Below are positions 1 through 8,924 of a stretch of DNA of 35,039 bases, in pieces; position 1 is the stretch's first letter, and the number at the start of each line of letters is the position of its first letter. The notes beneath the pieces were generated by a model. That model was not told the origin of the DNA and made no database searches. It was given only the letters and a program-made list of their open reading frames with translations. Source of the stretch: Burkholderiaceae bacterium. GTDB taxonomy: Bacteria > Pseudomonadota > Gammaproteobacteria > Burkholderiales > Burkholderiaceae_B. The stretch covers positions 1 through 35,039 of the forward strand of contig JAGOAJ010000028.1 in the NCBI GenBank assembly GCA_017983955.1, in the 5' to 3' direction. The position numbers and the translations under genes were made by a program.

Positions 1-172
<172 letters not shown>

Positions 173-173
<1 letters not shown>

Positions 174-967
174 TGATGTTTACAGACGCCCGTCTCACCA
201 ACCTGATTGCGAACTCGCTGGCTTTGCTGGCGGTGTTTGCTCTGTTGGCGGGCGCGGTCGTCTGGGTGGCGCAACGCCCTTACTTCACGATAGCCAAAGT
301 GGAAATCGAAGGGCAGAAGGCCGATGTGCTTAGTTTTGTGTCCACGGAATCGGTACGTACTACCTTGGCGGGCAACCTGACCGGCAATTTCTTCTCGGTC
401 AATCTTGAGGACGCTCGTCGCTTGATAGAAACCGTGCCCTGGGTGCGACGTGCCAGCATACGTCGCGTCTGGCCGGATGCATTAAGTGTGCAAATAGAAG
501 AGCAGCAACCGTTGGCGTTATGGAATGAAAACCAGATGATTAACACCTGGGGCGAAGCCTTTAGCGCCAATCAGGGCCAGTTGCCGGATGATGCCAATTT
601 GCCGCATCTGAATGGGCCTGAAAGTTCGGAGCGTCTGGTGGTTCAGCGTTATGCGGAAATTACCCGCTGGTTTGCGCCTTTGAATCTGGGTATTCAAGAG
701 GTCACGCTGAGCCCGCGCTATGCCTGGGAAGTCATGTTGTCCGATGGCCTGCATCTAAGCCTGGGACGAGATCCCGCCGCCGACGTGGCTGACCCGCATG
801 GCCGCTCTGGTGCCTTGCCTTTCGCCGCGCGCATAGAGCGTTTTGTCGAAGCCTGGCCCACGTTGGCACAACGTTTGGATGGACGTGCCATTAGCAGTGC
901 CGATTTACGTTACCCCAACGGATTTGCGATTACGTTGGCTCCTGTTACTACTTTATCTGTGAAATAA
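173..967 (+). CDS. ftsQ: Cell division protein FtsQ
   Basis: FtsQ is a bitopic inner-membrane protein that links early and late divisome proteins through FtsB and FtsL. The 264-residue product has a short cytoplasmic N-terminus and one membrane segment at about residues 14-34. A POTRA-like start follows (YFTIAKVEIEG), then the FtsQ domain with the conserved region VPWVRRASIRRVWPDALSV. Two in-frame ATGs lie at 173 and 176. The ribosome-binding site GGAGG at 165-169 is only 3 nt from the first and 6 nt from the second, so translation may really begin at 176. The gene overlaps the ddl stop and is followed 7 nt later by ftsA, the standard dcw order. Confidence 0.95.
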
Positions 968-974
968 AAGAACT

Positions 975-2201
975 ATGACCCGTGACATCAAGGACCTGAT
1001 CGTTGCACTCGATATCGGCACCAGCAAAGTGGTGGCCGTTGTAGCTGAGATCTTGCCCGAAGGACGTTTCGAGGTGCTGGGGCTGGGCCAGCATGAGTCG
1101 CAAGGAATGCGCAAAGGGGTGGTCGTCAGCATAGAAACTACGGTTAATTCCATACAGCGTGCCTTGGAAGAGGCCGAGCTGATGGCTGATTGCAAAATCC
1201 GTGAGGTGTATACCGGCATTGCGGGCAGCCATATCAGTAGCTTCAACTCCAGTGGCATGGTTGCCGTCAAGGACAAAGAGGTCACGGCGACCGATGTGGC
1301 GCGTGTGATTGAAACCGCCAAGGCTGTGAATATCCCCACTGACCAGCAAGTGCTGCATGTGCTGACCCAGGAGTTCATTGTGGACTCTCAAGAAGACATA
1401 CGCGAGCCCATAGGCATGAGCGGCCTGCGCCTGGAAGTCAGGGTGCATATTGTGACTGGCGCGGTCAGCGCGGCCCAGAACATCGTCAAGTGCGTACGCC
1501 GTTGCGGCCTTGAAGTCCAGGATCTGATGTTGCAGCCACTGGCCTCCAGTCAGGCGTGTCTGACGGCGGACGAAAAAGAGCTGGGTGTGGTGCTGGTGGA
1601 CATAGGCGGTGGCACTACAGATATCGCAATTTTTACGGGTGGCGCCATACGCCATACCGCGGTCGTGCCTATTGCAGGCGATCAGATTACCAACGATATC
1701 GCTGCCATGCTGCGTACGCCTACGCCAGACGCCGAGGAAATCAAACTGCGTTACGGCATAGGCAAGCAGGTGCTGGCGGGTGCGGATGAGCAGATTGAAG
1801 TGCCTGGCTTGGGTGATAGGCCAAATCGTCAGGTCAAGCGTCAGGCACTGGGCGCGGTCATAGAGCCGCGTGTCGAAGAGCTATTTACTTTTGTACAGCA
1901 AATCGTCCATGAGTCGGGCTACGAGGATTTGCTGGCTTCCGGTGTGGTGTTGACCGGTGGCACGTCGTTAATGCCCGGCGTGGTGGAACTGGCTGAAGAT
2001 GTATTTTTAAAGCCAGTGCGTATGGCTGTTCCTATTTACCAGGGCAGCCTGGCTGATGTCATGCGCAATCCGCGTTTTTCTACCGTGATGGGGCTGTTAG
2101 GTGAAGCTCGCGTTCAACGGGCGCGCGGACGTAAGGTAGCACAGCAAAAGGGCAGCTTTAAAACCCTGCTGGCACGCATGAAAGAGTGGTTCATGAATTA
2201 G
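975..2201 (+). CDS. ftsA: Cell division protein FtsA
   Basis: FtsA is the actin-like ATPase that tethers FtsZ to the inner membrane and recruits later division proteins. The 408-residue product carries the phosphate-1 motif ALDIGTSKV near residues 11-19, the SHS2 (1C) region around residues 85-165, and the phosphate-2 motif LVDIGGGTTDIA near residues 209-220. The adenosine motif GVVLTGGTSLMPG is at about 325-337. The C-terminal GSFKTLLARMKEWFMN is the amphipathic membrane-targeting helix. The start ATG is 7 nt after ftsQ and has only a weak purine stretch before it, which fits translational coupling. Isoleucine codon use is odd (see findings). Length matches the family. Confidence 0.96.
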   Translation: MTRDIKDLIVALDIGTSKVVAVVAEILPEGRFEVLGLGQHESQGMRKGVVVSIETTVNSIQRALEEAELMADCKIREVYTGIAGSHISSFNSSGMVAVKDKEVTATDVARVIETAKAVNIPTDQQVLHVLTQEFIVDSQEDIREPIGMSGLRLEVRVHIVTGAVSAAQNIVKCVRRCGLEVQDLMLQPLASSQACLTADEKELGVVLVDIGGGTTDIAIFTGGAIRHTAVVPIAGDQITNDIAAMLRTPTPDAEEIKLRYGIGKQVLAGADEQIEVPGLGDRPNRQVKRQALGAVIEPRVEELFTFVQQIVHESGYEDLLASGVVLTGGTSLMPGVVELAEDVFLKPVRMAVPIYQGSLADVMRNPRFSTVMGLLGEARVQRARGRKVAQQKGSFKTLLARMKEWFMN

Positions 2202-2273
2202 TGCAAATAAGAAAGTAGTACCGGGGAATTTTTTTGTATTTATCGCTTTTTTGGATATGTGAGGGAGTCGATC

Positions 2274-3440
2274 ATGATGAAATTTGAAATGCTGGACACT
2301 AGTGTTAGCGGCACAGTAATTAAAGTAGTGGGTGTGGGCGGTGCGGGCGGTAATGCCGTGTCCCATATGATACGTTCAGGCGTTAGCGGCGTAGACTTCA
2401 TTTGTGCCAATACCGATGGTCAGGCACTAGCCACCAGCGAAGCACCTGTGCAAATTCGTTTGGGCCGTACTGGTCTGGGCGCTGGCGCCAAACCCGAGCA
2501 AGGTCGTGCTGCCGCTGAAACTGCACGCGAAGAAATTCGTGCGGCATTGACTGGCGCCAATATGGTGTTCGTCACGGCGGGTATGGGCGGCGGTACGGGT
2601 ACCGGCGCAGGTCCTGTCGTGGCTGAAGTTGCCAAGGAACTGGGCATACTGACGGTAGGCGTGGTGACCAAGCCATTCCTGTTCGAAGGTAACAAGCGCA
2701 TGAAAATGGCCGAGGACGGTATCGCTGAACTGTCCAAGCACGTCCATTCCCTGATTGTCGTACTGAACGAAAACCTGTACGACTTGATGGATGAAGACGC
2801 TACACAGGAAGACTGCTTCAAGTCGGCTGACGATGTCTTGCACAACGCTTGCGCAGGCATTGCCGAGATCATCAACGTCGAAGGTAACGTCAACGTTGAC
2901 TTTGAAGACGTGAAAACCATTATGGGCGAACCTGGACAAGCCATGATGGGTACATCGATTGCCGCTGGTTCGGATCGTGCGCGCGTCGCCGCCGAACGTG
3001 CTATTGCCTGCCCATTGCTGGAAGGCGTGGATTTGCATGGCGCACGTGGCATGCTGGTGAATATTACATCCAGTCGCTCCCTGAAAATGCGTGAAACCCG
3101 CGAAATCATGGACACCATACGTGGTTATGCCGCTGAAGATGCAACCGTCATCTTTGGTACGGCCTACGATGAATCCATGGGTGAAAACCTGCGGGTTACC
3201 GTCGTGGCGACAGGCCTGGGTGGTGGTGTGGCAGTAGCCAAGCCACAACTGGTGCATAGTGAAGTACGTCGTACTGGTACGTACGACGAGATCACGCATA
3301 GCGGTCACGATTTCTCGAATTCGGACGTCCCTGCTGTAATCCGCACACGTAGCCAGGCTTCCAGCCAGGTGCGTGCGCTAGAAACAGCGGGTATGGATCA
3401 CTTCGATATCCCCGCTTTTTTGCGTAAGCAAGCCGACTGA
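2274..3440 (+). CDS. ftsZ: Cell division protein FtsZ
   Basis: FtsZ is the tubulin-like GTPase that forms the cytokinetic ring. The 388-residue product has the nucleotide-binding GVGGAGGNAV near residues 20-29, the tubulin signature GGGTGTGAG at residues 105-113, and the T7-loop region NVDFEDVKTIMGEPG. The C-terminal peptide MDHFDIPAFLRKQAD contains the conserved DIPAFLR motif that binds FtsA and other partners. A GTG at 2259 is in frame, but GAGGGAG at 2261-2267 lies 6-7 nt before the ATG at 2274, so that ATG is the better start. The 57 nt gap after ftsA is AT-rich. A terminator-like hairpin lies about 80 nt downstream, so this gene probably ends the dcw transcript. Confidence 0.97.
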   Translation: MMKFEMLDTSVSGTVIKVVGVGGAGGNAVSHMIRSGVSGVDFICANTDGQALATSEAPVQIRLGRTGLGAGAKPEQGRAAAETAREEIRAALTGANMVFVTAGMGGGTGTGAGPVVAEVAKELGILTVGVVTKPFLFEGNKRMKMAEDGIAELSKHVHSLIVVLNENLYDLMDEDATQEDCFKSADDVLHNACAGIAEIINVEGNVNVDFEDVKTIMGEPGQAMMGTSIAAGSDRARVAAERAIACPLLEGVDLHGARGMLVNITSSRSLKMRETREIMDTIRGYAAEDATVIFGTAYDESMGENLRVTVVATGLGGGVAVAKPQLVHSEVRRTGTYDEITHSGHDFSNSDVPAVIRTRSQASSQVRALETAGMDHFDIPAFLRKQAD

Positions 3441-3484
3441 TTAGGGGCCGTGTTATTACGGCTTAGTTAGTAGGACTCACATAT

Positions 3485-3514
3485 CCTGTCCCGAAAACGT
3501 GTTTTCATGACAGG
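3485..3514 (+). other. Stem-loop in the ftsZ-lpxC spacer
   Basis: CCTGTC (3485-3490) pairs with GACAGG (3509-3514) and GAAAAC (3493-3498) pairs with GTTTTC (3501-3506). A 2x2 internal mismatch separates the two helices and the loop is 2 nt. It lies just upstream of the terminator-like hairpin and has no U-tract of its own. It may protect the ftsZ mRNA 3' end or be a protein-binding dyad. Function is not known. Confidence 0.5.
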
Positions 3515-3522
3515 GCGCAATG

Positions 3523-3567
3523 GTCGCGTCTCTCACTTCCCCGGAGAGGCGCGACTTTGCATTTTTT
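3523..3567 (+). terminator. Rho-independent terminator between ftsZ and lpxC
   Basis: A 12-bp stem, with one G-U wobble, forms between 3523-3534 (GTCGCGTCTCTC) and 3544-3555 (GAGAGGCGCGAC). The loop is 9 nt. TTTGCATTTTTT follows at 3556-3567. The T-rich tail is interrupted by GCA, so efficiency may be partial. It would end the ftsZ transcript and leave lpxC to be expressed mainly from its own promoter. Confidence 0.75.
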
Positions 3568-3646
3568 AGTGGTTTACCCTGAAAAACGTTACAATGACCT
3601 ATTCTTCATCGTTCCGGTTTTTCGGCTGGAAGCAATAGCACCAATT

Positions 3647-4567
3647 ATGATTCGTCAACGCACCATACAGAAAACCATCAGCACAAAAGGCGTCGGCCTG
3701 CATTCGGGACGGCGGGTTGAAATCACCTTGCGTCCTGCCGCACCTGATACCGGCATCGTTTTCCATCGGGTAGATTTACCTGAAGTGGTCGATTTACCTG
3801 CGCGTGCCGACCAGGTGGGTAATACCCGCATGGCGTCGGTCTTGCAACAAGGCAATGTGCGCGTTTCTACGGTTGAGCACCTGATGTCGGCGTTGGCTGG
3901 CTTGGGTGTTGATAATCTGCACATCGATATCAACGGCGAAGAAGTCCCCATCATGGATGGTAGTGCTGGTACGTTTGTGTATCTGCTGCGCTCCGCCGGT
4001 TTGGAAGAGCAAGCTGCACCCAAGAAGTTCCTGCGTGTGCTGAAAGCCGTTGAAATCCGCGAAGGCGAAGGCGATGATCTGAAGTGGGCACGCCTGGAAC
4101 CCTATGATGGCTATGCTTTGTCATTTGCCATTGACTTTCAGCACCCAGCAATAGATTCCACCGCTAATTTTGCTCAAGTGGACTTTGCCACTGATTCTTA
4201 CGTTAAAACCATAGCTCGAGCCCGTACTTTTGGCTTTGTCAGCGAAGTCGAGGCCCTGCGCGCTGCTGGCCTGGCGCGTGGTGGCAGTTTGGATAACGCC
4301 ATCGTTATGGATGAATACCGTGTACTGAACACGGATGGCTTACGTTACGACGACGAGTTCGTAAAGCATAAAATTCTTGATGCCATCGGTGACTTGTACT
4401 TAATCGGCAAGCCTTTGGTCGCTCGCTATGTAGCGTGCAAATCTGGACATGGGCTGAATAACCAATTGGCGCGGGCCTTGCTGGCCCAGCAAGATGCCTG
4501 GGAAATTGTCACCTATGAATCGTCGGAAGCACCCAAGGCATTCACCCGGGAATGGCAGCTAGCCTAA
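3647..4567 (+). CDS. lpxC: UDP-3-O-acyl-N-acetylglucosamine deacetylase LpxC
   Basis: LpxC is the zinc enzyme for the committed step of lipid A synthesis. It removes the acetyl group from UDP-3-O-acyl-GlcNAc in the cytoplasm. The 306-residue product shows the zinc ligands H78 (in [10 protein letters not shown]), H241 and D245 (in [12 protein letters not shown]), the catalytic E77, and the general acid H268 (in KSGHGLN). An open frame extends upstream to 3557, but the conserved start [20 protein letters not shown] fixes the ATG at 3647, giving the usual family length. There is no strong ribosome-binding site. The gene is separated from ftsZ by a terminator-like hairpin. Its stop overlaps the 3' end of the converging dciA gene by 4 bp. 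Confidence 0.97.
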   Translation: MIRQRTIQKTISTKGVGLHSGRRVEITLRPAAPDTGIVFHRVDLPEVVDLPARADQVGNTRMASVLQQGNVRVSTVEHLMSALAGLGVDNLHIDINGEEVPIMDGSAGTFVYLLRSAGLEEQAAPKKFLRVLKAVEIREGEGDDLKWARLEPYDGYALSFAIDFQHPAIDSTANFAQVDFATDSYVKTIARARTFGFVSEVEALRAAGLARGGSLDNAIVMDEYRVLNTDGLRYDDEFVKHKILDAIGDLYLIGKPLVARYVACKSGHGLNNQLARALLAQQDAWEIVTYESSEAPKAFTREWQLA

Positions 4568-5037
4568 CTTCTGTGACGCGACAGCAGCTTGCTGATCGCG
4601 TCAGACAAGGGGCCAGGGCTCAAGCCCAGCCTTAGGGTGTCAAAGGCCGCAAGTGCCTTGTCATCCAGCGGCACAACCTGGCGTTGTGTTACTTTTGTCT
4701 GGGTTTTGTGTAACCCGCCTTGAACCTTGAAGCTTATTTCAGTAAGGTTCCATCCATTGTCTTTCAAGTGCTCCAGGATGCGTGGTCCAAGCTGACGAAG
4801 CTTGGAAGCGTATGCTGCGCTGGGAACTGCCAGGGTAATGTGCTGTCTGTCTATACGTGCAACCTTGCAGCCCAGATTTAAGGGCGTGGGCAATACGTGC
4901 TGTATTGCCTGTTCAGCAGCCAGCAAATGGCGTGCTGTTGCCAGCACTTGCGACCCGTGCTGATCCCCATCCAGCCAGCTTAGCGCTAATGTAGCGGGCT
5001 GAGAGTGATGTGATCCGCGGACGTTGGCGTCGGACAT
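4564..5037 (-). CDS. dciA: DciA family protein (DUF721), replicative helicase loader
   Basis: This 157-residue protein belongs to the DUF721/DciA family. DciA interacts with DnaB and helps load the replicative helicase in bacteria that lack DnaC or DnaI. The DUF721 core is visible at about residues 30-105: the stretch [26 protein letters not shown], followed by [20 protein letters not shown]. This is the nucleic-acid-binding KH-like part. The C-terminal third is basic and less conserved. Position supports the call: Pseudomonas carries the same order lpxC, dciA, M23 peptidase, secA. The gene converges on lpxC with a 4-bp overlap and diverges from the M23 gene across only 24 bp. No clear ribosome-binding site precedes the ATG. 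The family call is firm; the loader role is inferred from characterised homologues. Confidence 0.85.
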   Translation of the reverse strand: MSDANVRGSHHSQPATLALSWLDGDQHGSQVLATARHLLAAEQAIQHVLPTPLNLGCKVARIDRQHITLAVPSAAYASKLRQLGPRILEHLKDNGWNLTEISFKVQGGLHKTQTKVTQRQVVPLDDKALAAFDTLRLGLSPGPLSDAISKLLSRHRS

Positions 5038-5061
5038 AGTAAATATCTATAGGAAAAATAC

Positions 5062-6051
5062 GTGAAATTAAGGTTTATGCAGCAATCTTCATCTGATTCT
5101 ACAGCCTATGCGCGACCTAATACGCTAAAGCGTGGCTTCATGGCGCTGGCGGCATGTGGCGCCCTGACGTTTGCGGCCATGGCAGGCGCATGGGCGCAAG
5201 CCTATTTTAATGCGCCGCCCGTGCTTAGTATGGATCAGCAACGTCTGATTAGCCAGCAGGCCGCCCGTGATTCGGCCTATATCCGTGAAAATGTCAGTGT
5301 GCTGGCCACTCGTATTGGTGATTTGCAGGCGCGTGTGATTGCCATGAATGGCCTTAGCAAGCGTGTCGCCGAAGCCGCTGGTGTGTTCTATACCGACCCC
5401 GAAATTCAGGCTAGCCTGGATCAGCCCCAGGTAGCCGTCATGGATTACCTGACCCCAGAGGACAATGCCGACTGGACGGCCGAAGGGGTGGGGCGTCAAT
5501 TGGATAGCCTACAGCAGCAGTTGCTGGCGCAACAAGATGGCCTGACCATGCTGGATCTGGTCATGACCCGACGTGCAGGCTTGGAAGCCAGCCTGCCTAC
5601 GTACACCCCGGTAAATTATCCATGGTTAAGTTCTTCGTTTGGCTGGCGGCGCAATCCGGTGACCGGGCGTCACGCTATGCATGAAGGACTGGATTTTGCT
5701 GCGCCCAGAGGCACATCCATCCATGCCGCATCGGGCGGTGTCGTTGCCCAGGCGCGTGCCGTGTCCGGGTACGGGAAGATGGTTGAAATTGATCACGGCA
5801 ATGGCTTGGTGACACGTTACGCCCATGCGTCCTCGCTGCACGTTAAGCCCGGTGATGTGGTTGAAAAAGGTCAGTTGGTAGCAAAGGTCGGCTCGACTGG
5901 ACGCTCTACGGGTTCGCACTTGCATTTCGAAGTTCGCATGGCCGGACACCCCTTGGATCCCACCTTGTTTTTAGCTAAACCGGATACTTCGGGACAGTTG
6001 ATGGCAGGCGCTACGCTGCCTGAACTTACCACACAGGCGCAGGTGCGTTAA
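5062..6051 (+). CDS. M23 family metallopeptidase (LytM-type envelope protein)
   Basis: This 329-residue protein is a periplasmic or membrane-anchored peptidoglycan peptidase, or a LytM-type amidase activator. It has a hydrophobic segment at about residues 26-46 (signal or anchor) and a helical, partly coiled-coil stretch at about 57-170. A C-terminal M23 domain spans about 185-305. The zinc-site residues are intact: H207 and D211 in [10 protein letters not shown]255 in RYAHASSL, and H286/H288 in GSHLHFEV. It may therefore be an active endopeptidase. The GTG at 5062 is chosen because AGGA at 5051-5054 sits 7 nt upstream; an ATG at 5077 is the alternative. The position between dciA and secA is conserved in other proteobacteria. 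The substrate cannot be told from sequence. Confidence 0.9.
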   Translation: MKLRFMQQSSSDSTAYARPNTLKRGFMALAACGALTFAAMAGAWAQAYFNAPPVLSMDQQRLISQQAARDSAYIRENVSVLATRIGDLQARVIAMNGLSKRVAEAAGVFYTDPEIQASLDQPQVAVMDYLTPEDNADWTAEGVGRQLDSLQQQLLAQQDGLTMLDLVMTRRAGLEASLPTYTPVNYPWLSSSFGWRRNPVTGRHAMHEGLDFAAPRGTSIHAASGGVVAQARAVSGYGKMVEIDHGNGLVTRYAHASSLHVKPGDVVEKGQLVAKVGSTGRSTGSHLHFEVRMAGHPLDPTLFLAKPDTSGQLMAGATLPELTTQAQVR

Positions 6052-6149
6052 ACTGTACCGTTTTCCTGCGGTTCCATCCGCCAACCCCCAATGACAGGTG
6101 TGTGAACCTTACGCTGTATGGCGTTGTGGTTTGCAGCAACGACACAAGA

Positions 6150-8885
6150 ATGGTTTCTTTGCTAAAAAAGCTAATTGGTAGTCGTAACGACAGATTACTT
6201 AAGCAGTACCGCAAGCAGGTCGCGCAAATTAATGCGTTGGAACCTGGCATGGAGGCGCTAAGCGATACTGAACTACAGGCGAAAACTGCGCTACTGCGTC
6301 AGCGTGTTGCTGATGGCGCGTCGCTGGACTCGCTGCTGAACGAGGCTTTTGCCATAGTGCGCGAAGCCAGTAAACGTGTTTTTGGCATGCGCCACTTCGA
6401 TGTCCAGTTGTTGGGCGCGATTGCACTGCATGACGGGAAAATCGCTGAAATGCGTACCGGCGAGGGTAAAACCCTGATGGCCACGCTATCGGTCTACCTG
6501 AATGCGCTGGCAGGCCAGGGCGTGCACGTAGTGACGGTCAACGATTACCTGGCACGTCGCGACGCTGAATGGATGGGCAGGTTATATACTTTTCTGGGTA
6601 TGTCGGTAGGTGTGGTTGTGCCACAGCAAGACAACGACGAAAAGCGTGCTGCGTATCAGGCCGATATTACCTATGGCACGAACAACGAGTACGGTTTTGA
6701 CTATCTACGCGACAACATGGAATACCGTGCTGAAGACCGCCGTCAGCGCCCCTTGTTCTTCGCTATCGTGGACGAGGTTGACTCCATTCTGATTGACGAA
6801 GCCCGCACGCCATTGATTATTTCTGGCCAGGCTGAAGACAACACCGAGCTTTACACCAGCATGAATGTGGTACCGCCCATGCTGACACGCATGGCCGAAG
6901 AGCCCAAGCCCCAGGAACCCGAGCCAGAGGGCGATTACTGGGTAGACGAAAAAGGCCAACAGGTTCATTTGTCCGAAGCTGGCCACGAAAAAGCCGAAGG
7001 CCTGCTGGTGCAGCAGGGCATATTGCCCGATGGCGAGTCCTTGTATGACCCGCGCAATATATCGCTGATGCACCACTTGATGGTGGCATTGCGCGCCCAC
7101 ACCTTGTTTTTCCGCGATCAGCAGTATGTGGTCCAGGACGATGAAGTCGTTATTGTTGACGAGTTCACCGGTCGCCTGATGGCGGGACGGCGCTGGTCCG
7201 ATGGCTTGCACCAAGCGGTGGAAGCCAAAGAAGGCGTGCGCATCCAGAACGAAAACCAGACGCTGGCGTCGATTACCTTCCAGAACTACTTCCGGATGTA
7301 CGAAAAGCTGGGCGGCATGACGGGTACGGCTGACACCGAAGCCTACGAGTTCCAGGAAATCTATACGCTGGAAACCGTGATCATTCCCACCAACCGTCCT
7401 ATGGCGCGCGTGGATCAGAATGACCAGGTTTTCAAGACGGATAAGGAAAAATACAACGCCATCCTTGAGGACATCAAGGACTGTCACAAGCGCGGTCAGC
7501 CTGTGCTGGTGGGTACCACCAGTATCGAGAACTCCGAGCTGCTGTCGGGGCTGTTGGATCAAGTCAAACTGCCTCACGAAGTGCTGAACGCCAAACAACA
7601 TGCTCGCGAAGCCGAGATCGTTGCCGAAGCGGGCAAGCCAGGCCACATCACAATAGCGACCAACATGGCGGGTCGTGGTACTGACATCGTGCTGGGTGGC
7701 AGCGTAGAAAAGCAGGTTGCCATTATCCATGCTGATAACAGCATCTCTGTTGAAGAACAGGAAGCCCGTATTCAGCAGATCAAGGATGAATGGGCGCCAG
7801 CCAACGCGGCGGTCAAGGCCGCGGGCGGTCTGCGTATTATCGGTACCGAGCGTCATGAATCGCGCCGTATTGATAACCAGTTGCGTGGCCGTGCCGGGCG
7901 TCAGGGTGACCCGGGCTCATCGCGCTTCTATCTGTCGCTTGAAGACTCGCTGATGCGGATCTTTGCGGGTGATCGCGTGCGTGCCATCATGGAGCGCTTG
8001 CGTTTACCAGAGGGCGAACCCATCGAGGCTCGCATGGTGTCGCGCTCCATTGAGTCCGCTCAGCGCAAGGTGGAAGGCCGTAACTTCGATATTCGCAAGC
8101 AATTGCTGCAATATGACGACGTAGCCAACGATCAGCGCAAGGTTTTGTACACCCAGCGTAATGAAGTCCTGGAAACTTCGGATGTGGGCGATACCATCGC
8201 CAACCTGCGTCAGGCCACCATGGTGGAAGTCGTGCGTTCCTTCATCCCTGAAGAATCCATGGAAGAGCAATGGGATGTAGCAGGTTTGCAGGTGACGCTG
8301 GAATCTGATTGGCAAATTGTCATGCCATTAACCGAAATGCTGGAAAAAGAACCCAGCTTGACTGATGACGACGTGCTGGAACGCATCGTCGACGAAGCCG
8401 ACCGTTTGTATCAACAAAAGGTGGACTTGGTTGGTCACGAGCAATGGGCGCCCTTCGAGCGTTCTATGCTGCTGCAATCCATAGACACGCACTGGCGCGG
8501 TCATCTGTCTTCATTGGATCACCTGCGTCAGGGTATACACCTGCGTGGCTATGCCCAAAAAGACCCCAAGCAGGAATACAAGCGCGAAGCCTTCGAATTG
8601 TTTTCCAGCATGCTGGATCGTATACGCAGCGAAGTTGTGCGCGTTTTGCTGACGGTCAAGATACAGTCGCCCGAACAAGTCGAGGTCGAAGAGCCCATCT
8701 CCGACAATCTGGAAAATGTGACTTATCATCACTCTGACTACGATGCCGTCTTAAGTGGCGAGGATCTGGGTTTGGGTATGGAAGATAACGCTACGGGGAC
8801 GGCCGTGCCCAAAGTAGGGCGCAATGAAGCCTGCCCTTGTGGCAGTGGCAAGAAATACAAGCACTGCCACGGCAAACTGGCATAA
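6150..8885 (+). CDS. secA: Preprotein translocase ATPase SecA
   Basis: SecA is the motor that drives unfolded preproteins through SecYEG. The 911-residue product has the N-terminal [12 protein letters not shown] helix, Walker A MRTGEGKT at residues 101-108, and the DEAD-like box [15 protein letters not shown] around 207-221. The preprotein cross-linking domain follows, then the second motor domain ([16 protein letters not shown] and [10 protein letters not shown]) and the scaffold and wing domains. The C-terminal zinc site [14 protein letters not shown] starts at residue 895 and binds SecB and phospholipid. The open frame extends upstream to a GTG at 6102, but homology begins at [10 protein letters not shown], so the ATG at 6150 is chosen. 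The ribosome-binding site is weak, which may matter for autoregulation. No SecM-like leader is recognisable. Confidence 0.97.
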   Translation: MVSLLKKLIGSRNDRLLKQYRKQVAQINALEPGMEALSDTELQAKTALLRQRVADGASLDSLLNEAFAIVREASKRVFGMRHFDVQLLGAIALHDGKIAEMRTGEGKTLMATLSVYLNALAGQGVHVVTVNDYLARRDAEWMGRLYTFLGMSVGVVVPQQDNDEKRAAYQADITYGTNNEYGFDYLRDNMEYRAEDRRQRPLFFAIVDEVDSILIDEARTPLIISGQAEDNTELYTSMNVVPPMLTRMAEEPKPQEPEPEGDYWVDEKGQQVHLSEAGHEKAEGLLVQQGILPDGESLYDPRNISLMHHLMVALRAHTLFFRDQQYVVQDDEVVIVDEFTGRLMAGRRWSDGLHQAVEAKEGVRIQNENQTLASITFQNYFRMYEKLGGMTGTADTEAYEFQEIYTLETVIIPTNRPMARVDQNDQVFKTDKEKYNAILEDIKDCHKRGQPVLVGTTSIENSELLSGLLDQVKLPHEVLNAKQHAREAEIVAEAGKPGHITIATNMAGRGTDIVLGGSVEKQVAIIHADNSISVEEQEARIQQIKDEWAPANAAVKAAGGLRIIGTERHESRRIDNQLRGRAGRQGDPGSSRFYLSLEDSLMRIFAGDRVRAIMERLRLPEGEPIEARMVSRSIESAQRKVEGRNFDIRKQLLQYDDVANDQRKVLYTQRNEVLETSDVGDTIANLRQATMVEVVRSFIPEESMEEQWDVAGLQVTLESDWQIVMPLTEMLEKEPSLTDDDVLERIVDEADRLYQQKVDLVGHEQWAPFERSMLLQSIDTHWRGHLSSLDHLRQGIHLRGYAQKDPKQEYKREAFELFSSMLDRIRSEVVRVLLTVKIQSPEQVEVEEPISDNLENVTYHHSDYDAVLSGEDLGLGMEDNATGTAVPKVGRNEACPCGSGKKYKHCHGKLA

Positions 8886-8891
8886 GTCCAT

Positions 8892-8924
8892 TTCCTGATC
8901 TAGCCCATAGGGCTAGATCAGGAA
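8892..8924. terminator. Perfect inverted repeat between convergent secA and mgtE
   Basis: A 15-bp perfect stem, TTCCTGATCTAGCCC at 8892-8906 and its exact complement at 8910-8924, encloses a 3-nt loop (ATA). It lies 7 nt after the secA stop. It also contains the last codons and the stop codon (8913-8915) of mgtE on the other strand. Neither side has a long T-tract. It is probably a shared bidirectional 3' end or RNA-stabilising structure rather than a textbook terminator. Confidence 0.6.

Noticed and set aside
948-1655. Long open frame on the minus strand opposite ftsA
   Set aside because: It lies wholly within ftsA, has no family resemblance and no ribosome-binding site; the plus-strand gene is certain.
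3567-3600. Full sigma-70 promoter for lpxC
   Set aside because: TACAAT at 3590-3595 is a fair -10, but no -35 lies at 16-18 bp spacing, so I do not list it as a feature.
6102-6149. In-frame extension of secA or a SecM-like leader
   Set aside because: The extra 16 residues do not resemble SecA or a SecM arrest motif, and homology starts at the ATG 6150.
6705-7856. 383-codon open frame on the minus strand opposite secA
   Set aside because: Antiparallel shadow of a highly conserved gene; the translation is rich in His and Gln with no domain.
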